A stretch of 64,000 nucleotides of DNA from Bacillus_AB infantis_B. Its GTDB lineage: Bacteria > Bacillota > Bacilli > Bacillales > Cytobacillaceae. Location of the stretch: contig NZ_VTER01000002.1 of NCBI RefSeq assembly GCF_008180445.1, positions 124,001 to 188,000 of the forward strand, written 5' to 3'. The position numbers and the translations under genes were made by a program. Positions within the stretch are counted from its first letter, which is position 1. Each line of letters starts with the position of its first letter. Positions 32,311 through 41,727 of the stretch are shown here, one piece after another. A model generated the notes under the pieces. It ran no database searches. It saw nothing but the letters and a program-made list of their open reading frames with translations, and was not told where the DNA came from.

Positions 32311-33498
32311 ATGAATAAATATATATATGCAATGCTAATGGTGCTGTCAATGTTAACCGCCGCGTGCAGCAATCAGATCCACACATCACTGGCAGAAGAA
32401 ATTTCGCACAAAACAGAGAAACAGAAAGATGACACTGCTATCCTGACGATCCAGACAGAAGGCAAGGATAAAAAGGATACTTCATGGCTTAAGGAAAAGT
32501 CCCTTTACCGCATTGAAGCGGCCGATGAAGGCCTGGCTTATGAAATCTATCTTTATGCGGAAAATGAAACAACCATCAAGCTTGAACAAGCAGGCGTTTT
32601 AGGAGATAAGCAGGACACGGTGCATGAAGGGAATTATTCAGTCTATATGGCCAAAAAAGGGGCAAAGTCTGCCTTTAAGCAGGATATTCTTTCATCCCTG
32701 CCGCTTGTTTTCAATGAAGAAGTAAAAGGGGCGTATCCGCTTAAGCTTGGTGATAAGACCCTGCTTGCCATCGTCCAGCCTGAGGGGGACAGCCGGTTCT
32801 CGGCAGAGCTGTACAGCATCCAGCATGGAGAGCTGAAAGTTGTCCAGTCCGGTTCCGGTGATGGAATCCAATCCATACTCGGACCTGAAATCAAGGCAAT
32901 CAAACAGGAATACATCCAGACAGTCCAGTCCATTGATGACAATGAGGGATTGTTTTTTTCAACATGGGCATTCGACAAGCAAAAGCTGGAGATCAAACAG
33001 GTCAGCGAGACGGCCTACGACGATTCTGACATGAAAGACGGCCTGGGCGAAGGGGAAAAATGGTTTGAAATCTGGAGTGCAGCCGAAGAAAACTATCATC
33101 CGTTCTACAATATTCAGCTTGAAAAGGGCATAATCGATAAAGCCTCCCAAGGCATACTGACCGGAAGCCAATATCCGATCGGCACGAATATCAATGATGT
33201 CAAAAAGGCGAGCCCCCCTTCTATTGAAGCAGGGAAAAAAGGCAAATATGCGTACCTGAAATATCCGGAAGTAACGTATTTTTATGATGAAGCCACACAA
33301 GAGGTAGCGATCGTTTCAATTCCCGGAATCCGCCTGCAGTCAACACTTGCAGACATCAAGAAAATGTTCGGCGAGCCGTTCAGGGAGAGCAGAAGAGGAA
33401 AAGAGGTACTGGCGATCTATGCTGCCGGAAAATACAATATTGATGTGTATGCAGACCAGTCAGGAAAAATAAAGTCTGTTCAGCTGAGGAAGCTTTAA
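32311..33498 (+). CDS. Large lipoprotein of unknown function
   Basis: This 395-aa protein has a lipoprotein leader with lipobox LTAAC (mature Cys about residue 18) and a long acidic/basic extracytoplasmic part. The last 90 residues (PIGTNINDVKKASP, then YLKYPEVTYFYDEATQEVAI, STLADIKKMFGEPF) show the 'DV...GxP' layout of DUF4309- or SmpA-like domains in Bacillus lipoproteins. That assignment is tentative. GGGAG precedes the ATG at 32311. No operon partner. Confidence 0.65.
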   Translation: MNKYIYAMLMVLSMLTAACSNQIHTSLAEEISHKTEKQKDDTAILTIQTEGKDKKDTSWLKEKSLYRIEAADEGLAYEIYLYAENETTIKLEQAGVLGDKQDTVHEGNYSVYMAKKGAKSAFKQDILSSLPLVFNEEVKGAYPLKLGDKTLLAIVQPEGDSRFSAELYSIQHGELKVVQSGSGDGIQSILGPEIKAIKQEYIQTVQSIDDNEGLFFSTWAFDKQKLEIKQVSETAYDDSDMKDGLGEGEKWFEIWSAAEENYHPFYNIQLEKGIIDKASQGILTGSQYPIGTNINDVKKASPPSIEAGKKGKYAYLKYPEVTYFYDEATQEVAIVSIPGIRLQSTLADIKKMFGEPFRESRRGKEVLAIYAAGKYNIDVYADQSGKIKSVQLRKL

Positions 33499-33639
33499 AG
33501 GATGCAGAAAAAATCCCGCGGGTGCATGGCCTGTTGAATGGAACAGTTAAACTGGCCACTGTTGGCCATAGTTCGAGAACGGATCTTTTAAACATCAAGG
33601 TTATTTTTTAGTATGGTATTTTAATTTGAGTCTTAAAAT

Positions 33640-33825
33640 AAGCGGAGATTTTCCGGTTACGCTGCTGAATATGGCAAAAGTGGGTGTAAATAAGCGGAGA
33701 ATTTCCGGTTAAGCGGAGCGAAGCAGCCCATTTTCCTGTTTTTTAAAACGATAAGGGGAATTTCTCCGTCTATTTGAGCTATTTTTAGAGTGTTTTTAAA
33801 AATAGGGGGAATTTCTCCGCTTATT
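33640..33825. repeat. AGCGGAGA intergenic repeat cluster with mirror symmetry
   Basis: AAGCGGAGATTTTCCGGTTA at 33640 and AAGCGGAGAATTTCCGGTTA at 33692 are 52 nt apart. Inverted counterparts GGGGAATTTCTCCG at 33754 and 33806 are also 52 nt apart, the last running on to CTTATTTTT. The cluster is noncoding and fills the centre of the 498-nt gap 33499-33996. Confidence 0.7.
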
Positions 33826-33948
33826 TTTCAACTCATTCGGGTCCGGAAAGGTGCGCTCTTTAGGAAAAACCTCTTCAGAAAGAATACTTTTTCTCACGTC
33901 TTATAAGGATGGCAAGATCGCAGCGATATATGCGAATAGAGCTAACAT

Positions 33949-33986
33949 AAAAAGCTGCAGGCCTAAATGGCCCGCAGCTTCCTTTT
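33949..33986 (-). terminator. Terminator of the aminopeptidase gene
   Basis: AAAGCTGC-GGCC pairs with GGCC-GCAGCTT; on the minus strand it ends in a T run. Confidence 0.75.
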
Positions 33987-33996
33987 GTTATATATA

Positions 33997-35229
33997 TTAA
34001 AATGCCCAGTCGCCTTTGCGGAAAACTGGCTCTGACTGCCCGTCTCCCTTGATGCCGTCAATATCCATTTCGGCTGAGCCGATCATGAAGTCGACATGTG
34101 TAAGGCTTTCGTTCAGGCCATTTTCAGCAAGCTCTTCAGAGGACATTTTTTTGCCGCCCTCGATGCAGAATGCATAAGCACTTCCGATTGCCAGGTGATT
34201 AGAGGCATTTTCATCAAACAAAGTGTTGTAGAAAAGCAGATTGGACTGTGAGATCGGTGAGTTGAACGGTACAAGGGCCACTTCTCCAAGATAATGGGAG
34301 CCTTCATCTGTCTCAACAAGCTGCTTCAGGATCTCTTCGCCTTCTTCAGCCTTCACATCCACAATGCGCCCGTTTTCAAAGGTAATCGTGAAGTTATCAA
34401 TGATATTGCCGCCATAGCTGAGTGGCTTTGTGCTGGAAACATGCCCGTTGACACCGGTTTTAAGCGGAACGGTAAAGACTTCCTCAGTCGGCATGTTTGC
34501 CATGAACTCGTGGCCTTTTTCATTGACGCTGCCTGCCCCGACCCACAGATGCTTCTCAGGAAGCTCAATGGTCAAATCAGTGCCTGGCGCTGTATAATGC
34601 AGTTTTTTGAAGCCTTTGCTGTTCAGGTAATCGACTTTTTCATGCAGGGAAGCGTCATGATCCTTCCATGCCTGCACAGGATCTTCAAGGTCTGCGCGCG
34701 TTGCTTTAAAAATGGCATCCCAAAGCTTTTCCACGCGGCTTTCCTTAGGCTCGTCTGCGAATACTTTGTCTGCCCAGCCTTCAGATGGGACAGCGATGAC
34801 CGTCCAGCTTACCTTGTCAGACTGTGCGTAGCGGCGGTATTTGCTCAGCGCTTTTCCGGCTGCTTTTTGGAAATTGGCGATACGCTCGGATTTGACCCCT
34901 TTGAGCAGGTCAGGGCTTGCAGATACGATTGACATGAACGCAGCGCCCTTCTCTGCGAGATCTTCCATTTCCTTGGCGCGGAATTCAGGATACTCTGTAA
35001 AAGATTCCTCAGGAGCCAGATCATACTTCAGGCGTGTCACTGTATCATCAGACCAGTTGACCACCACATTGGCTGCTCCTGTTTCATAGGCTTTTTTCAC
35101 GGCAAGGCGTACAAACTCTGCTGCATCAAGTGCTGCATTGATTACAAGCGTCTGGCCCTCCTGGACATTGACGCCGACCTTGACTGCCAGCTCGGCATAT
35201 TTTTCGAGATTTTGCTGGAATTGGCTCAT
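33997..35229 (-). CDS. M29 family aminopeptidase (AmpS/PepS type)
   Basis: This 410-aa cytosolic metallopeptidase removes N-terminal residues from peptides. The N-terminal half (YAELAVKVGVNVQEGQTLVI) and the C-terminal metal region fit M29: EKGHEFMANMPTEEVFT contains a metal-ligand Glu, and the HLAIGSAYAF and LTHVDFMIGSAEMDIDGI segments hold the remaining His/Asp ligands. Family-typical length. A single gene with its own terminator. Confidence 0.93.
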   Translation of the reverse strand: MSQFQQNLEKYAELAVKVGVNVQEGQTLVINAALDAAEFVRLAVKKAYETGAANVVVNWSDDTVTRLKYDLAPEESFTEYPEFRAKEMEDLAEKGAAFMSIVSASPDLLKGVKSERIANFQKAAGKALSKYRRYAQSDKVSWTVIAVPSEGWADKVFADEPKESRVEKLWDAIFKATRADLEDPVQAWKDHDASLHEKVDYLNSKGFKKLHYTAPGTDLTIELPEKHLWVGAGSVNEKGHEFMANMPTEEVFTVPLKTGVNGHVSSTKPLSYGGNIIDNFTITFENGRIVDVKAEEGEEILKQLVETDEGSHYLGEVALVPFNSPISQSNLLFYNTLFDENASNHLAIGSAYAFCIEGGKKMSSEELAENGLNESLTHVDFMIGSAEMDIDGIKGDGQSEPVFRKGDWAF

Positions 35230-35395
35230 ATTATGTATCTCCTTTTTCAGAATCTTCCTCTACATTTTATCGGTTTCTGCGGGAAAAAGAAACAGTTTGG
35301 CCTGATTCCTTTTTTACGGGGAAAAACGCAAGGCTTCTAATAGGCACCGGCCATGGGGGCACCGGGATCCATCCCATCAGGCTATTTTAAAAATG

Positions 35396-35418
35396 AAAAA
35401 GCCGGCTTATCGCCGGCC
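35396..35418 (-). terminator. Terminator of MFS gene
   Basis: On the minus strand GGCCGGC-GATAA-GCCGGC is followed by TTTTTC, directly after the stop codon. Confidence 0.8.
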
Positions 35419-36699
35419 TTAAATCGAGTTTTGTCTGGCAGGGTGCTTTTCCTGCTTTTCATATAATGCAAACATGAGCCAATAAAGAAATGCGCTTATG
35501 ACTGCAAGCACCGCGAGTATAGCAAAAGTCCAGTCATAGCCGATCCAGACGGTCAGTGGAATCGATATGGGAGCGATCGTCTTCCCGACGGTAAAACGCA
35601 GGCTGGCTGCTGCAAAATACTGGCCCCTCATATGCTCCGGGGCGATGCGCGACACAAAGCTCTGCTGAAGCCCGACCGCCATCAGCTCTCCTAAAGTAAA
35701 GACGGCCATGGCAATGATCAGGCCCCAAATCCACTGCGTCTGCCCGAACATAATGATGCTGGCAGCGTAGAAAAGGGAAGAGGTGACAAATACATTCCGC
35801 TCTTTGAATCTGGCTACATATCTAGTGACAGCGACAGTGAACAATGCCACCAGGAATCCATTTTCCGAGAGCAGGACGCCAAAGGCCTGCTCGCCGTGGA
35901 CAGTGAACGACCAGCTGCCGATGCTGAAGAGGGACTGGTTGTCGACGGCCTCTTTTGTATAAACAGGAATCAGCAGGTCCAGCTGCATGAATGTCTGGGC
36001 AGCAAGGACGCCTGCGATGATAAAAAGCAGGAAGGTCCTGTCCCTGAAAATGATGCCGTAATCCTTCACCTGGGCACCAAGGAAGCTGTACCATTTATCA
36101 TTTTCCCCTGCGACAGCTGTATTCTCTGGTACTGTTTCGCGCGTCCATTTCGCGAGGATCAGGGCGAGCAGGATGCAGACAATGCCCGCGATCAAGAGGA
36201 GCTGTGAGCGGTACTGCACATAAAAGAGAGCCCCAAGGATCGGCCCGACAACCACCGCGATATTGATGGAAGTATAAAAGATCGCAAACACATCGCTGCG
36301 GTGCTTTTCCTCGACCACATCGGCCACCATCGCCTGGCTTGCCGGCCAGTAGAAGGCGCCGAACACTCCGACAAAGGTGAAGCAGATAAAGCCAAGCCAA
36401 TAGGATGCGATGGAAGGGGAGCTGGCAATGGCAAACAGGATAAAGCAGATCCCCTGCCCGAAGGCCGACAGCACCATCATCGTCTTCCTGCCGAAACGGT
36501 CGGCGCAATAGCCGCCCATCAGGTTTGCCAATACAGAAAACACCTGCGATAAAATAAGCAGGAGGCCGGCCTTATCCTTGCCGAACGCCTCCGCAAAATA
36601 AATCGTCAAAAACGGAAAAAACATCCAAAACGTAATATTCATCAAAGATTCGCCGAACAGGCGCACCTTCAGATTAAAATCCCAATCTCTGATTCTCAT
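35419..36699 (-). CDS. MFS transporter, MDR family
   Basis: This 426-aa protein has twelve helices. Motif A is GGYCADRFGRKTMMV (about residues 62-76), and the opening 'RIRDWDFNLKVRLFGESLMN' is characteristic of the Bacillus MDR-type MFS proteins related to YttB. The last loop contains RIAPEHMRGQYFAAASLRFT. It likely exports a drug or metabolite, which cannot be named. Single gene. Confidence 0.88.
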   Translation of the reverse strand: MRIRDWDFNLKVRLFGESLMNITFWMFFPFLTIYFAEAFGKDKAGLLLILSQVFSVLANLMGGYCADRFGRKTMMVLSAFGQGICFILFAIASSPSIASYWLGFICFTFVGVFGAFYWPASQAMVADVVEEKHRSDVFAIFYTSINIAVVVGPILGALFYVQYRSQLLLIAGIVCILLALILAKWTRETVPENTAVAGENDKWYSFLGAQVKDYGIIFRDRTFLLFIIAGVLAAQTFMQLDLLIPVYTKEAVDNQSLFSIGSWSFTVHGEQAFGVLLSENGFLVALFTVAVTRYVARFKERNVFVTSSLFYAASIIMFGQTQWIWGLIIAMAVFTLGELMAVGLQQSFVSRIAPEHMRGQYFAAASLRFTVGKTIAPISIPLTVWIGYDWTFAILAVLAVISAFLYWLMFALYEKQEKHPARQNSI

Positions 36700-36805
36700 G
36701 CTGAAATCCTCACTTCTCTGGTCACTATCGCTATCATACTACCTTTTTGAAAAAAATGACAGGTGCATGAGTGCTGTATTTTCTTTTGAAGAGAGGGTGA
36801 AGATC

Positions 36806-38122
36806 TTAATAGACAAAGAACATCATGATGGTTGTAACAGCTCCAACCCAGATGGCGAGGAGGATGCAATAGCCCATAATATGACGGATATGCAGGCCGA
36901 CTACGCTCAGGATCGGAAGTGCCCAGAAAGGCTGGATCAGATTAGTCCAGGCATCTCCCCAGCCGACAGCCATTGCAGTGACTGCGGGATCAACTCCGAG
37001 CTGGAGGCCTGCCGGAACCTGCAGTGGACCCTGAAGCGCCCATTGCCCTCCGCCTGAAGGGGCAAGAATATTCACAAGGCCTGCTGACCAGTAGGTGAAA
37101 ATGTCAAAGGTATCTTTGCCCGCGATGGAAGCCATCCCGTTAATCATGGATTCTGCAATGCCGGAGCTGCCGAGCATGCTAATGATGCCTGCATAAAATG
37201 GGAACTGCAGGATGATGGGCGATATCGCCCCCGCCGCATCCTTGAAGGCAGCAGCATAACTGGCAAGGGAGCCGTGGAAAAGGAGCCCGAGCGATAAAAA
37301 GGCAATATTGATAAGATTCAAGTCGATGTCCCGGCCATTCCAAAACTCATAAACCAGATATCCGAGCCCGATGATTCCAATCAGACTTCCTAATATTCTT
37401 GTTTTTTCAAGAGAGGAAGCAGGGGTGCTTTCTTCAGGAGCTATCGCACTTTTTTCAGTCTTTGCCTCGTCTGCCGGCTTATAAGGTAGAATCCCTTCCT
37501 TAGGGGCCATGAAATAAATGAAGAGCGGAATCGTTGCCAGCAGCACGAGAAAAATCGCGATGGTGCCAGGGTGGAAAATAGTTTCTGACGTGGGGATTAC
37601 ACCAGTCAAATCTTCAAGAAAGTGGCCCTTCGTCGCTACAGTCAGCCCGATAGAGCTGGACAGGCCGGCTGTATACAGTACGGTCGGCGCATAGGCAGCC
37701 GCAACTAGCAAAGGAAAATGGGCATTCTGGTTTCGCCTGCCGACTTCCCTCGCCATAATGGCACCTACAACAACCGCCAGTCCCCAGTTCACATAATAAG
37801 CAGCCGCAGACACAAGGAAAGTCAGAATATAAGCCTGGCCTGCTGTTTGCGCCTTTGAAGAAAGTGCCGCAAGCAGTCTCTGTACAAAAGGCACCGAAGC
37901 AAGCGCCATTCCCGTCATGAGCAGCAGTACCATCTGCATCGTAAACGCCAGATACACCCAGAACCCATCTCCAAAAGACTTAACAAGCTCCATCGGCTCC
38001 TGCGGCTTCATCAGGAAACCTGCAGCAAAAACAGCTAAAGTCATCAGCACAGCAATGACAAAAGCATCCGGCAAATACCTTTCTACCAGCCTCGAAAATC
38101 GGTCTGCCAGTTTTGTCAGCAT
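36806..38122 (-). CDS. Short-chain fatty acid transporter (AtoE family)
   Basis: This 438-aa protein has 12 or more helices. 'LADRFSRLVERYLPDAFVIA' at the N-terminus, AAYYVNWGLAVVVGAIMARE and 'FTYWSAGLVNILAPSGGGQW' (near residues 340-360) are the TIGR00366/AtoE hallmarks. It would carry short-chain fatty acids across the membrane. Single gene; no catabolic partner adjoins it. Confidence 0.9.
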   Translation of the reverse strand: MLTKLADRFSRLVERYLPDAFVIAVLMTLAVFAAGFLMKPQEPMELVKSFGDGFWVYLAFTMQMVLLLMTGMALASVPFVQRLLAALSSKAQTAGQAYILTFLVSAAAYYVNWGLAVVVGAIMAREVGRRNQNAHFPLLVAAAYAPTVLYTAGLSSSIGLTVATKGHFLEDLTGVIPTSETIFHPGTIAIFLVLLATIPLFIYFMAPKEGILPYKPADEAKTEKSAIAPEESTPASSLEKTRILGSLIGIIGLGYLVYEFWNGRDIDLNLINIAFLSLGLLFHGSLASYAAAFKDAAGAISPIILQFPFYAGIISMLGSSGIAESMINGMASIAGKDTFDIFTYWSAGLVNILAPSGGGQWALQGPLQVPAGLQLGVDPAVTAMAVGWGDAWTNLIQPFWALPILSVVGLHIRHIMGYCILLAIWVGAVTTIMMFFVY

Positions 38123-38329
38123 CTCATCACTCCTTCCATAATTAGTAGATGACTATGGACGAAGAGATGGAATTATTCGTTAAAAGTGTGAACGGGAAGG
38201 AGAGGGGAGAGATAACAAAGTTTTATCAGGCAACATATGGTGCGAAGGAGTATGTCAGGCACGGCAAATGGACAAATAGAGGGAAAGTGTCTTTTTAAGG
38301 TGCCAGGCACTCTCTCTAGTTCTATGGAG

Positions 38330-38445
38330 CCTTCCGAAAGTTTCGCAGCCTCCCTCCGAACGAATGGCCTTTCGGGCAAAAGCCTTCCGAAAGTTTCGCA
38401 GCCTCCCTCCGAACGAATGGCCTTTCGGGCAAAAGCCTTCCGAAG
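38330..38445. repeat. 53-bp tandem repeat
   Basis: Two identical 53-bp units (starts 38330 and 38383) are followed by a third that diverges after about 13 bases (38436). Each unit contains CCTTCCGAAAGTTTCGCAGC and GAACGAATGGCCTTTCGGGC. The period is not a multiple of three, which argues against coding. Flanked at 38299 by GTGCCAGGCAC. No gene is seen in 38123-38641. Confidence 0.85.
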
Positions 38446-38604
38446 CATTCGGAACCCTATTCGGAACCTGCCGGCTTATTTGAAAAACCCTCGGAACCTT
38501 CTTCCGAAAGCTTCGGAGGCGCATGATAAATTCTTATGTGACGCCAAAACTGCCTGTTCCGGGGAAAAGGGAGAATTACATGCTGCCGGCAGCCTTCAGC
38601 CCAT

Positions 38605-38636
38605 AAAAAGACCCCAGCCGCTGCCGGCCGGGGTCC
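38605..38636 (-). terminator. Terminator of topB
   Basis: On the minus strand GACCCC..GGGGTC is followed by TTTTT. Confidence 0.75.
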
Positions 38637-38641
38637 TGTTA

Positions 38642-40738
38642 TCAATCTTCGTCCTTCATGGCCGCTTTCAGCAGATCGCCGAGGCTGGTTCCGAAGGATT
38701 CTTCGTTTTTGCTGTATTTCTGCACAAGCTTGCGTTCTTCCCGCTTGTTGACAGCTTTCTTTTTATCCTGCGCCTTTTCCACCACATTGCACGGGCGGCA
38801 TTGGAAGTAGGTGCCGGCCTTGCCGTTGTGGATCTCCATTTTTTTATGGCACTGCGGGCAGCGGCGGTTGGAGAGCTTCGGATCTTTGCGCTTCCGGTAG
38901 CTGCATTCCATGTCAGAGCAGACGAGCACTTTTCCGTCTTTCGTATTGCGCTCTTTCAGGAAGGAGCCGCATTCAGGGCATTTTGAGCCGGTCAGATTAT
39001 GGGCTCTGTACGATTTATCGCTTGTCTTAATTTCAGATACCAGCTGCTGTGTCTGCTGGCGGATTTTTTTCAAGAATTCCTTCGGGCTCGCTTTACCGCG
39101 GGCGATCGCTTCAAGCTCCTGCTCCCATTTGGCTGTCAGTTCAGGTGACTTCAGGTCTTCGTTCACAAGGTCCATCAGCTGCTTGCCCTTCCCTGTAGGG
39201 TGGAGGCGTCCGCCGTTCTGGCGTTCAACTGCTTCGGTCGTAAGCAGGCGTTCGATGATTTCTGCCCTTGTTGCCGGTGTCCCGAGGCTGTATTTTTCCA
39301 TTTGGGATAAAATATCGGCCTCCGTATAACGACCAGGCGGCTCAGTCTGTTTTTGTTCGGAAGAAACTGATTTTACCGTCAGCGTCTGGCCTTTTGAGAG
39401 GGAAGAAAGATTCAGCTTCAATTCCTTTTCTTCTCCCTTGCCTGTCACCTGCCGGAAGCCTTCTTCAATGACGGCGGTTTCTCTTGTTGAAAAGATTTCG
39501 CCGTTCAGATCAAAGGAAGCTTGAATGGTTTCATATTTGTACGGCTCATGGAAAAGGGCCAGGAAGCGGCGCACAATGATGTCGTACAGCTTTTTCTCAT
39601 CACTGTCCAGGTCGCTCAGGTGAAGGCGCTCCTCGGTCGGGATGATGGCATGGTGATCGGTCACCTTTTCATTGTTGAACACGCGCTTGGCAAGGACCTT
39701 TCCTTTTTTGGCCAGGAGCGGCTTCACTTCATCCCTGTAGCCTGACGCGATTCCATGGAGGCGGTCCAGCATCGTTGCTTCCATATCCTTTGTCAGGTAG
39801 CGGGAATCTGTCCTTGGATAGGTGACGAGCTTGTATTGCTCATACAATCGCTGCAGGACATTGGATGTCTTTTTCGCCGAAAAACCGAAGCGCTTATTGG
39901 CATCCCGCTGAAGCTCAGTCAGGTCATAAGGAAGCGGCTGCTGCTCGCTTTTTTCCTTGCGGCTGATGGACTGGATCATCGCTTTTGCTGAGTTCGTCTT
40001 TGCAACGATCTCTTCTGCAGTATCTTTGGAAAAAGTCCTTTTTTCGCCGTTCTTTTCCCAATCTGCTTTAAACGGTCCGACCTGGGCGGAAATCGTCCAG
40101 TATTCCTTCGGGGTGAAGGATTGGATCATTTTCTCCCTTTCCATGATCAGGGCAAGCGTCGGTGTCTGCACACGCCCGGCAGAAAGCGGGTCATTGTATT
40201 TCGTGGTCAGCGCGCGTGTCACATTCAAGCCGATCAGCCAGTCGGCTTCGGCGCGGCATACCGCTGAATCGTAAAGGGCGAGGAACTGGTCCCCGGGCTT
40301 CAGGCTTTGGAAGCCTTCTTTAATCGCACGGTCTGTGACAGAGGAAATCCACAAGCGCTTGACCGGCTTTTTCCAATAAATTTTTTCGAGAATCCAGCGG
40401 GCAACCAGCTCACCTTCACGCCCGGCATCGGTAGCGATGATGATTTCATTAATGTCTTTCCGCTTGGAAAGCGTATCGATGGCGCGGAACTGGTGGCTCG
40501 TCTGCTTCATCACCTTCAGCCCCATCCGGTCAGGAATGATCGGCAGGTCTTCCAGATTCCAATGCTTGAATTTCGTATCATAATTCTCAGGCATTTTCAG
40601 CTCAACCAGATGGCCGAGGGCCCAAGTGACAATGTATTTATTTCCTTCTATATAAGATTTATGTGTCTGCGTACAGCCGAGTACACGGGCAATCTCCCGG
40701 GCCACGCTCGGTTTTTCCGCAAGTACGAGTGATTTCAT
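38642..40738 (-). CDS. topB: DNA topoisomerase III
   Basis: This 698-aa type IA topoisomerase relaxes and decatenates DNA through a 5'-phosphotyrosine. The Toprim domain is at about residues 1-135 (VLAEKPSVAREIARVLG; ATDAGREGELVARWI). The active tyrosine is in KLVTYPRTDSRYLT, near residue 312. The C-terminus has zinc ribbons CPECGSFLKE and CPQCHKKMEI with Cys-rich partners, then a basic tail. The chain is complete. It is divergent from sigO, and a LexA-like box lies between them. Confidence 0.95.
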   Translation of the reverse strand: MKSLVLAEKPSVAREIARVLGCTQTHKSYIEGNKYIVTWALGHLVELKMPENYDTKFKHWNLEDLPIIPDRMGLKVMKQTSHQFRAIDTLSKRKDINEIIIATDAGREGELVARWILEKIYWKKPVKRLWISSVTDRAIKEGFQSLKPGDQFLALYDSAVCRAEADWLIGLNVTRALTTKYNDPLSAGRVQTPTLALIMEREKMIQSFTPKEYWTISAQVGPFKADWEKNGEKRTFSKDTAEEIVAKTNSAKAMIQSISRKEKSEQQPLPYDLTELQRDANKRFGFSAKKTSNVLQRLYEQYKLVTYPRTDSRYLTKDMEATMLDRLHGIASGYRDEVKPLLAKKGKVLAKRVFNNEKVTDHHAIIPTEERLHLSDLDSDEKKLYDIIVRRFLALFHEPYKYETIQASFDLNGEIFSTRETAVIEEGFRQVTGKGEEKELKLNLSSLSKGQTLTVKSVSSEQKQTEPPGRYTEADILSQMEKYSLGTPATRAEIIERLLTTEAVERQNGGRLHPTGKGKQLMDLVNEDLKSPELTAKWEQELEAIARGKASPKEFLKKIRQQTQQLVSEIKTSDKSYRAHNLTGSKCPECGSFLKERNTKDGKVLVCSDMECSYRKRKDPKLSNRRCPQCHKKMEIHNGKAGTYFQCRPCNVVEKAQDKKKAVNKREERKLVQKYSKNEESFGTSLGDLLKAAMKDED

Positions 40739-40989
40739 GTAAAGCTCCTTTCAAATCTGTGCTTCCTCTATAAGTATAACGGAAACGCAGGAAAAATTGT
40801 AATGGACAAACGGAATGGGAACCCGATAAAAAGGATATACATTAAATATCAGTGCCTGGCACCAAAGACCCTTATAAAAAAGGGGCAGCGATGTTAAAAT
40901 AATGCAGGACAGGTTGTTTTTTTTCCTGATTTTTATACTTTATAAAATAGAACAGGCAAGCTTGTTCTCATTTTTTTAACCCAAAAACA

Positions 40990-41001
40990 GAACATACGTT
41001 C
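40990..41001. promoter_or_regulatory. LexA (SOS) box candidate in front of sigO
   Basis: GAACATACGTTC fits the Gram-positive LexA/DinR box GAAC-N4-GTTC. It lies between a TATA-like -10 near 40940 and the GGAGGT at 41009. A second wider palindrome, GAACA-N8-TGTTC, lies at about 40950-40967. Confidence 0.6.
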
Positions 41002-41020
41002 TAAAGACGGAGGTGGCAAA

Positions 41021-41566
41021 ATGGAAGGCAGGGAGCCAAGTTTGGTGGTTCGTGAATTTTTGAGGCAGGAAGAGCATCAAAAGCTGTATGAAGAATATCT
41101 GGATGATCCCCATGAGAAAAATAAAGCCCGGCTCGAAGCAGCCTTTAAAAGGTACTTCAGGCATGTCCGCTTCGTTTCTTATCTAAATAAGACCATTTAT
41201 TATGAGTCAAGGAAGTTCGACATGAAGGCGCGGGAATTGCGCGCCAGGTATCAGCTCACACTGGATCGTCCTGCAGCAGAAGCAGAGAGCGGCGCAGAAC
41301 CGCTGACACAGCTCCTCGAAGATGAGACAGCGCTCCGGCCTTTCATGGAAATCCCCTCCGGAAGGCTGGAAGATTACACAGCCGATCCCCGGCTCGCCAG
41401 AATCATCAAAGAACTGACACGAAGGCAGCAGGAAATTCTCTTTTACGCATTTGTCCGCAGCCTCCCTGATGCCGAAACAGCGAGATTGCTCGGCATCAGC
41501 CCGCAGGCAGTATCAAAGACCAAAAATAAAGCGATTGAAACCATAAGGAGGAAATACAATGTTTGA
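41021..41566 (+). CDS. sigO: RNA polymerase sigma factor SigO-like
   Basis: This 181-aa protein ends in a sigma region 4 helix-turn-helix (LTRRQQEILFYAFVRSLPDA, then ETARLLGISPQAVSKTKNKA). Its N-terminal part, unlike ECF factors, has only a weak region 2. Together with the two small genes behind it this reproduces the SigO - YvrJ - RsoA set of B. subtilis, in which RsoA supplies region-2 function to SigO and the pair drives the acid-induced oxdC regulon. GGAGGT precedes the ATG. Confidence 0.8.
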   Translation: MEGREPSLVVREFLRQEEHQKLYEEYLDDPHEKNKARLEAAFKRYFRHVRFVSYLNKTIYYESRKFDMKARELRARYQLTLDRPAAEAESGAEPLTQLLEDETALRPFMEIPSGRLEDYTADPRLARIIKELTRRQQEILFYAFVRSLPDAETARLLGISPQAVSKTKNKAIETIRRKYNV

Positions 41567-41723
41567 ACAGCTGAATCTTTTGCAGATCATCGGCAATTTC
41601 GGATTCCCTATTGCCATCACCATGTATTTGCTGCACCGCTATGAAAACCGGTTCGAACAGCTGAAAATGAAAATGGAGGACATTTCCCGAAGCATCGCAC
41701 AGATCGAAAAAGACAAAGGGTGA
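41559..41723 (+). CDS. YvrJ family small membrane protein
   Basis: This 54-aa peptide starts at ATG 41559, behind AAGGAGG inside the end of sigO (8-nt overlap). Its hydrophobic stretch IIGNFGFPIAITMYLLHRYE matches the YvrJ pattern 'NxGFPIxxTxYLLxRxE'. The role is unknown, but it is a conserved neighbour of sigO/rsoA. Confidence 0.85.
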   Translation: MFEQLNLLQIIGNFGFPIAITMYLLHRYENRFEQLKMKMEDISRSIAQIEKDKG

Positions 41724-41727
41724 AAGC

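Noticed and set aside
38173..38524. Minus-strand frames over the 53-bp tandem repeat
   Set aside because: The period is not a multiple of three, so the repeat would shift frame; no ribosome site.
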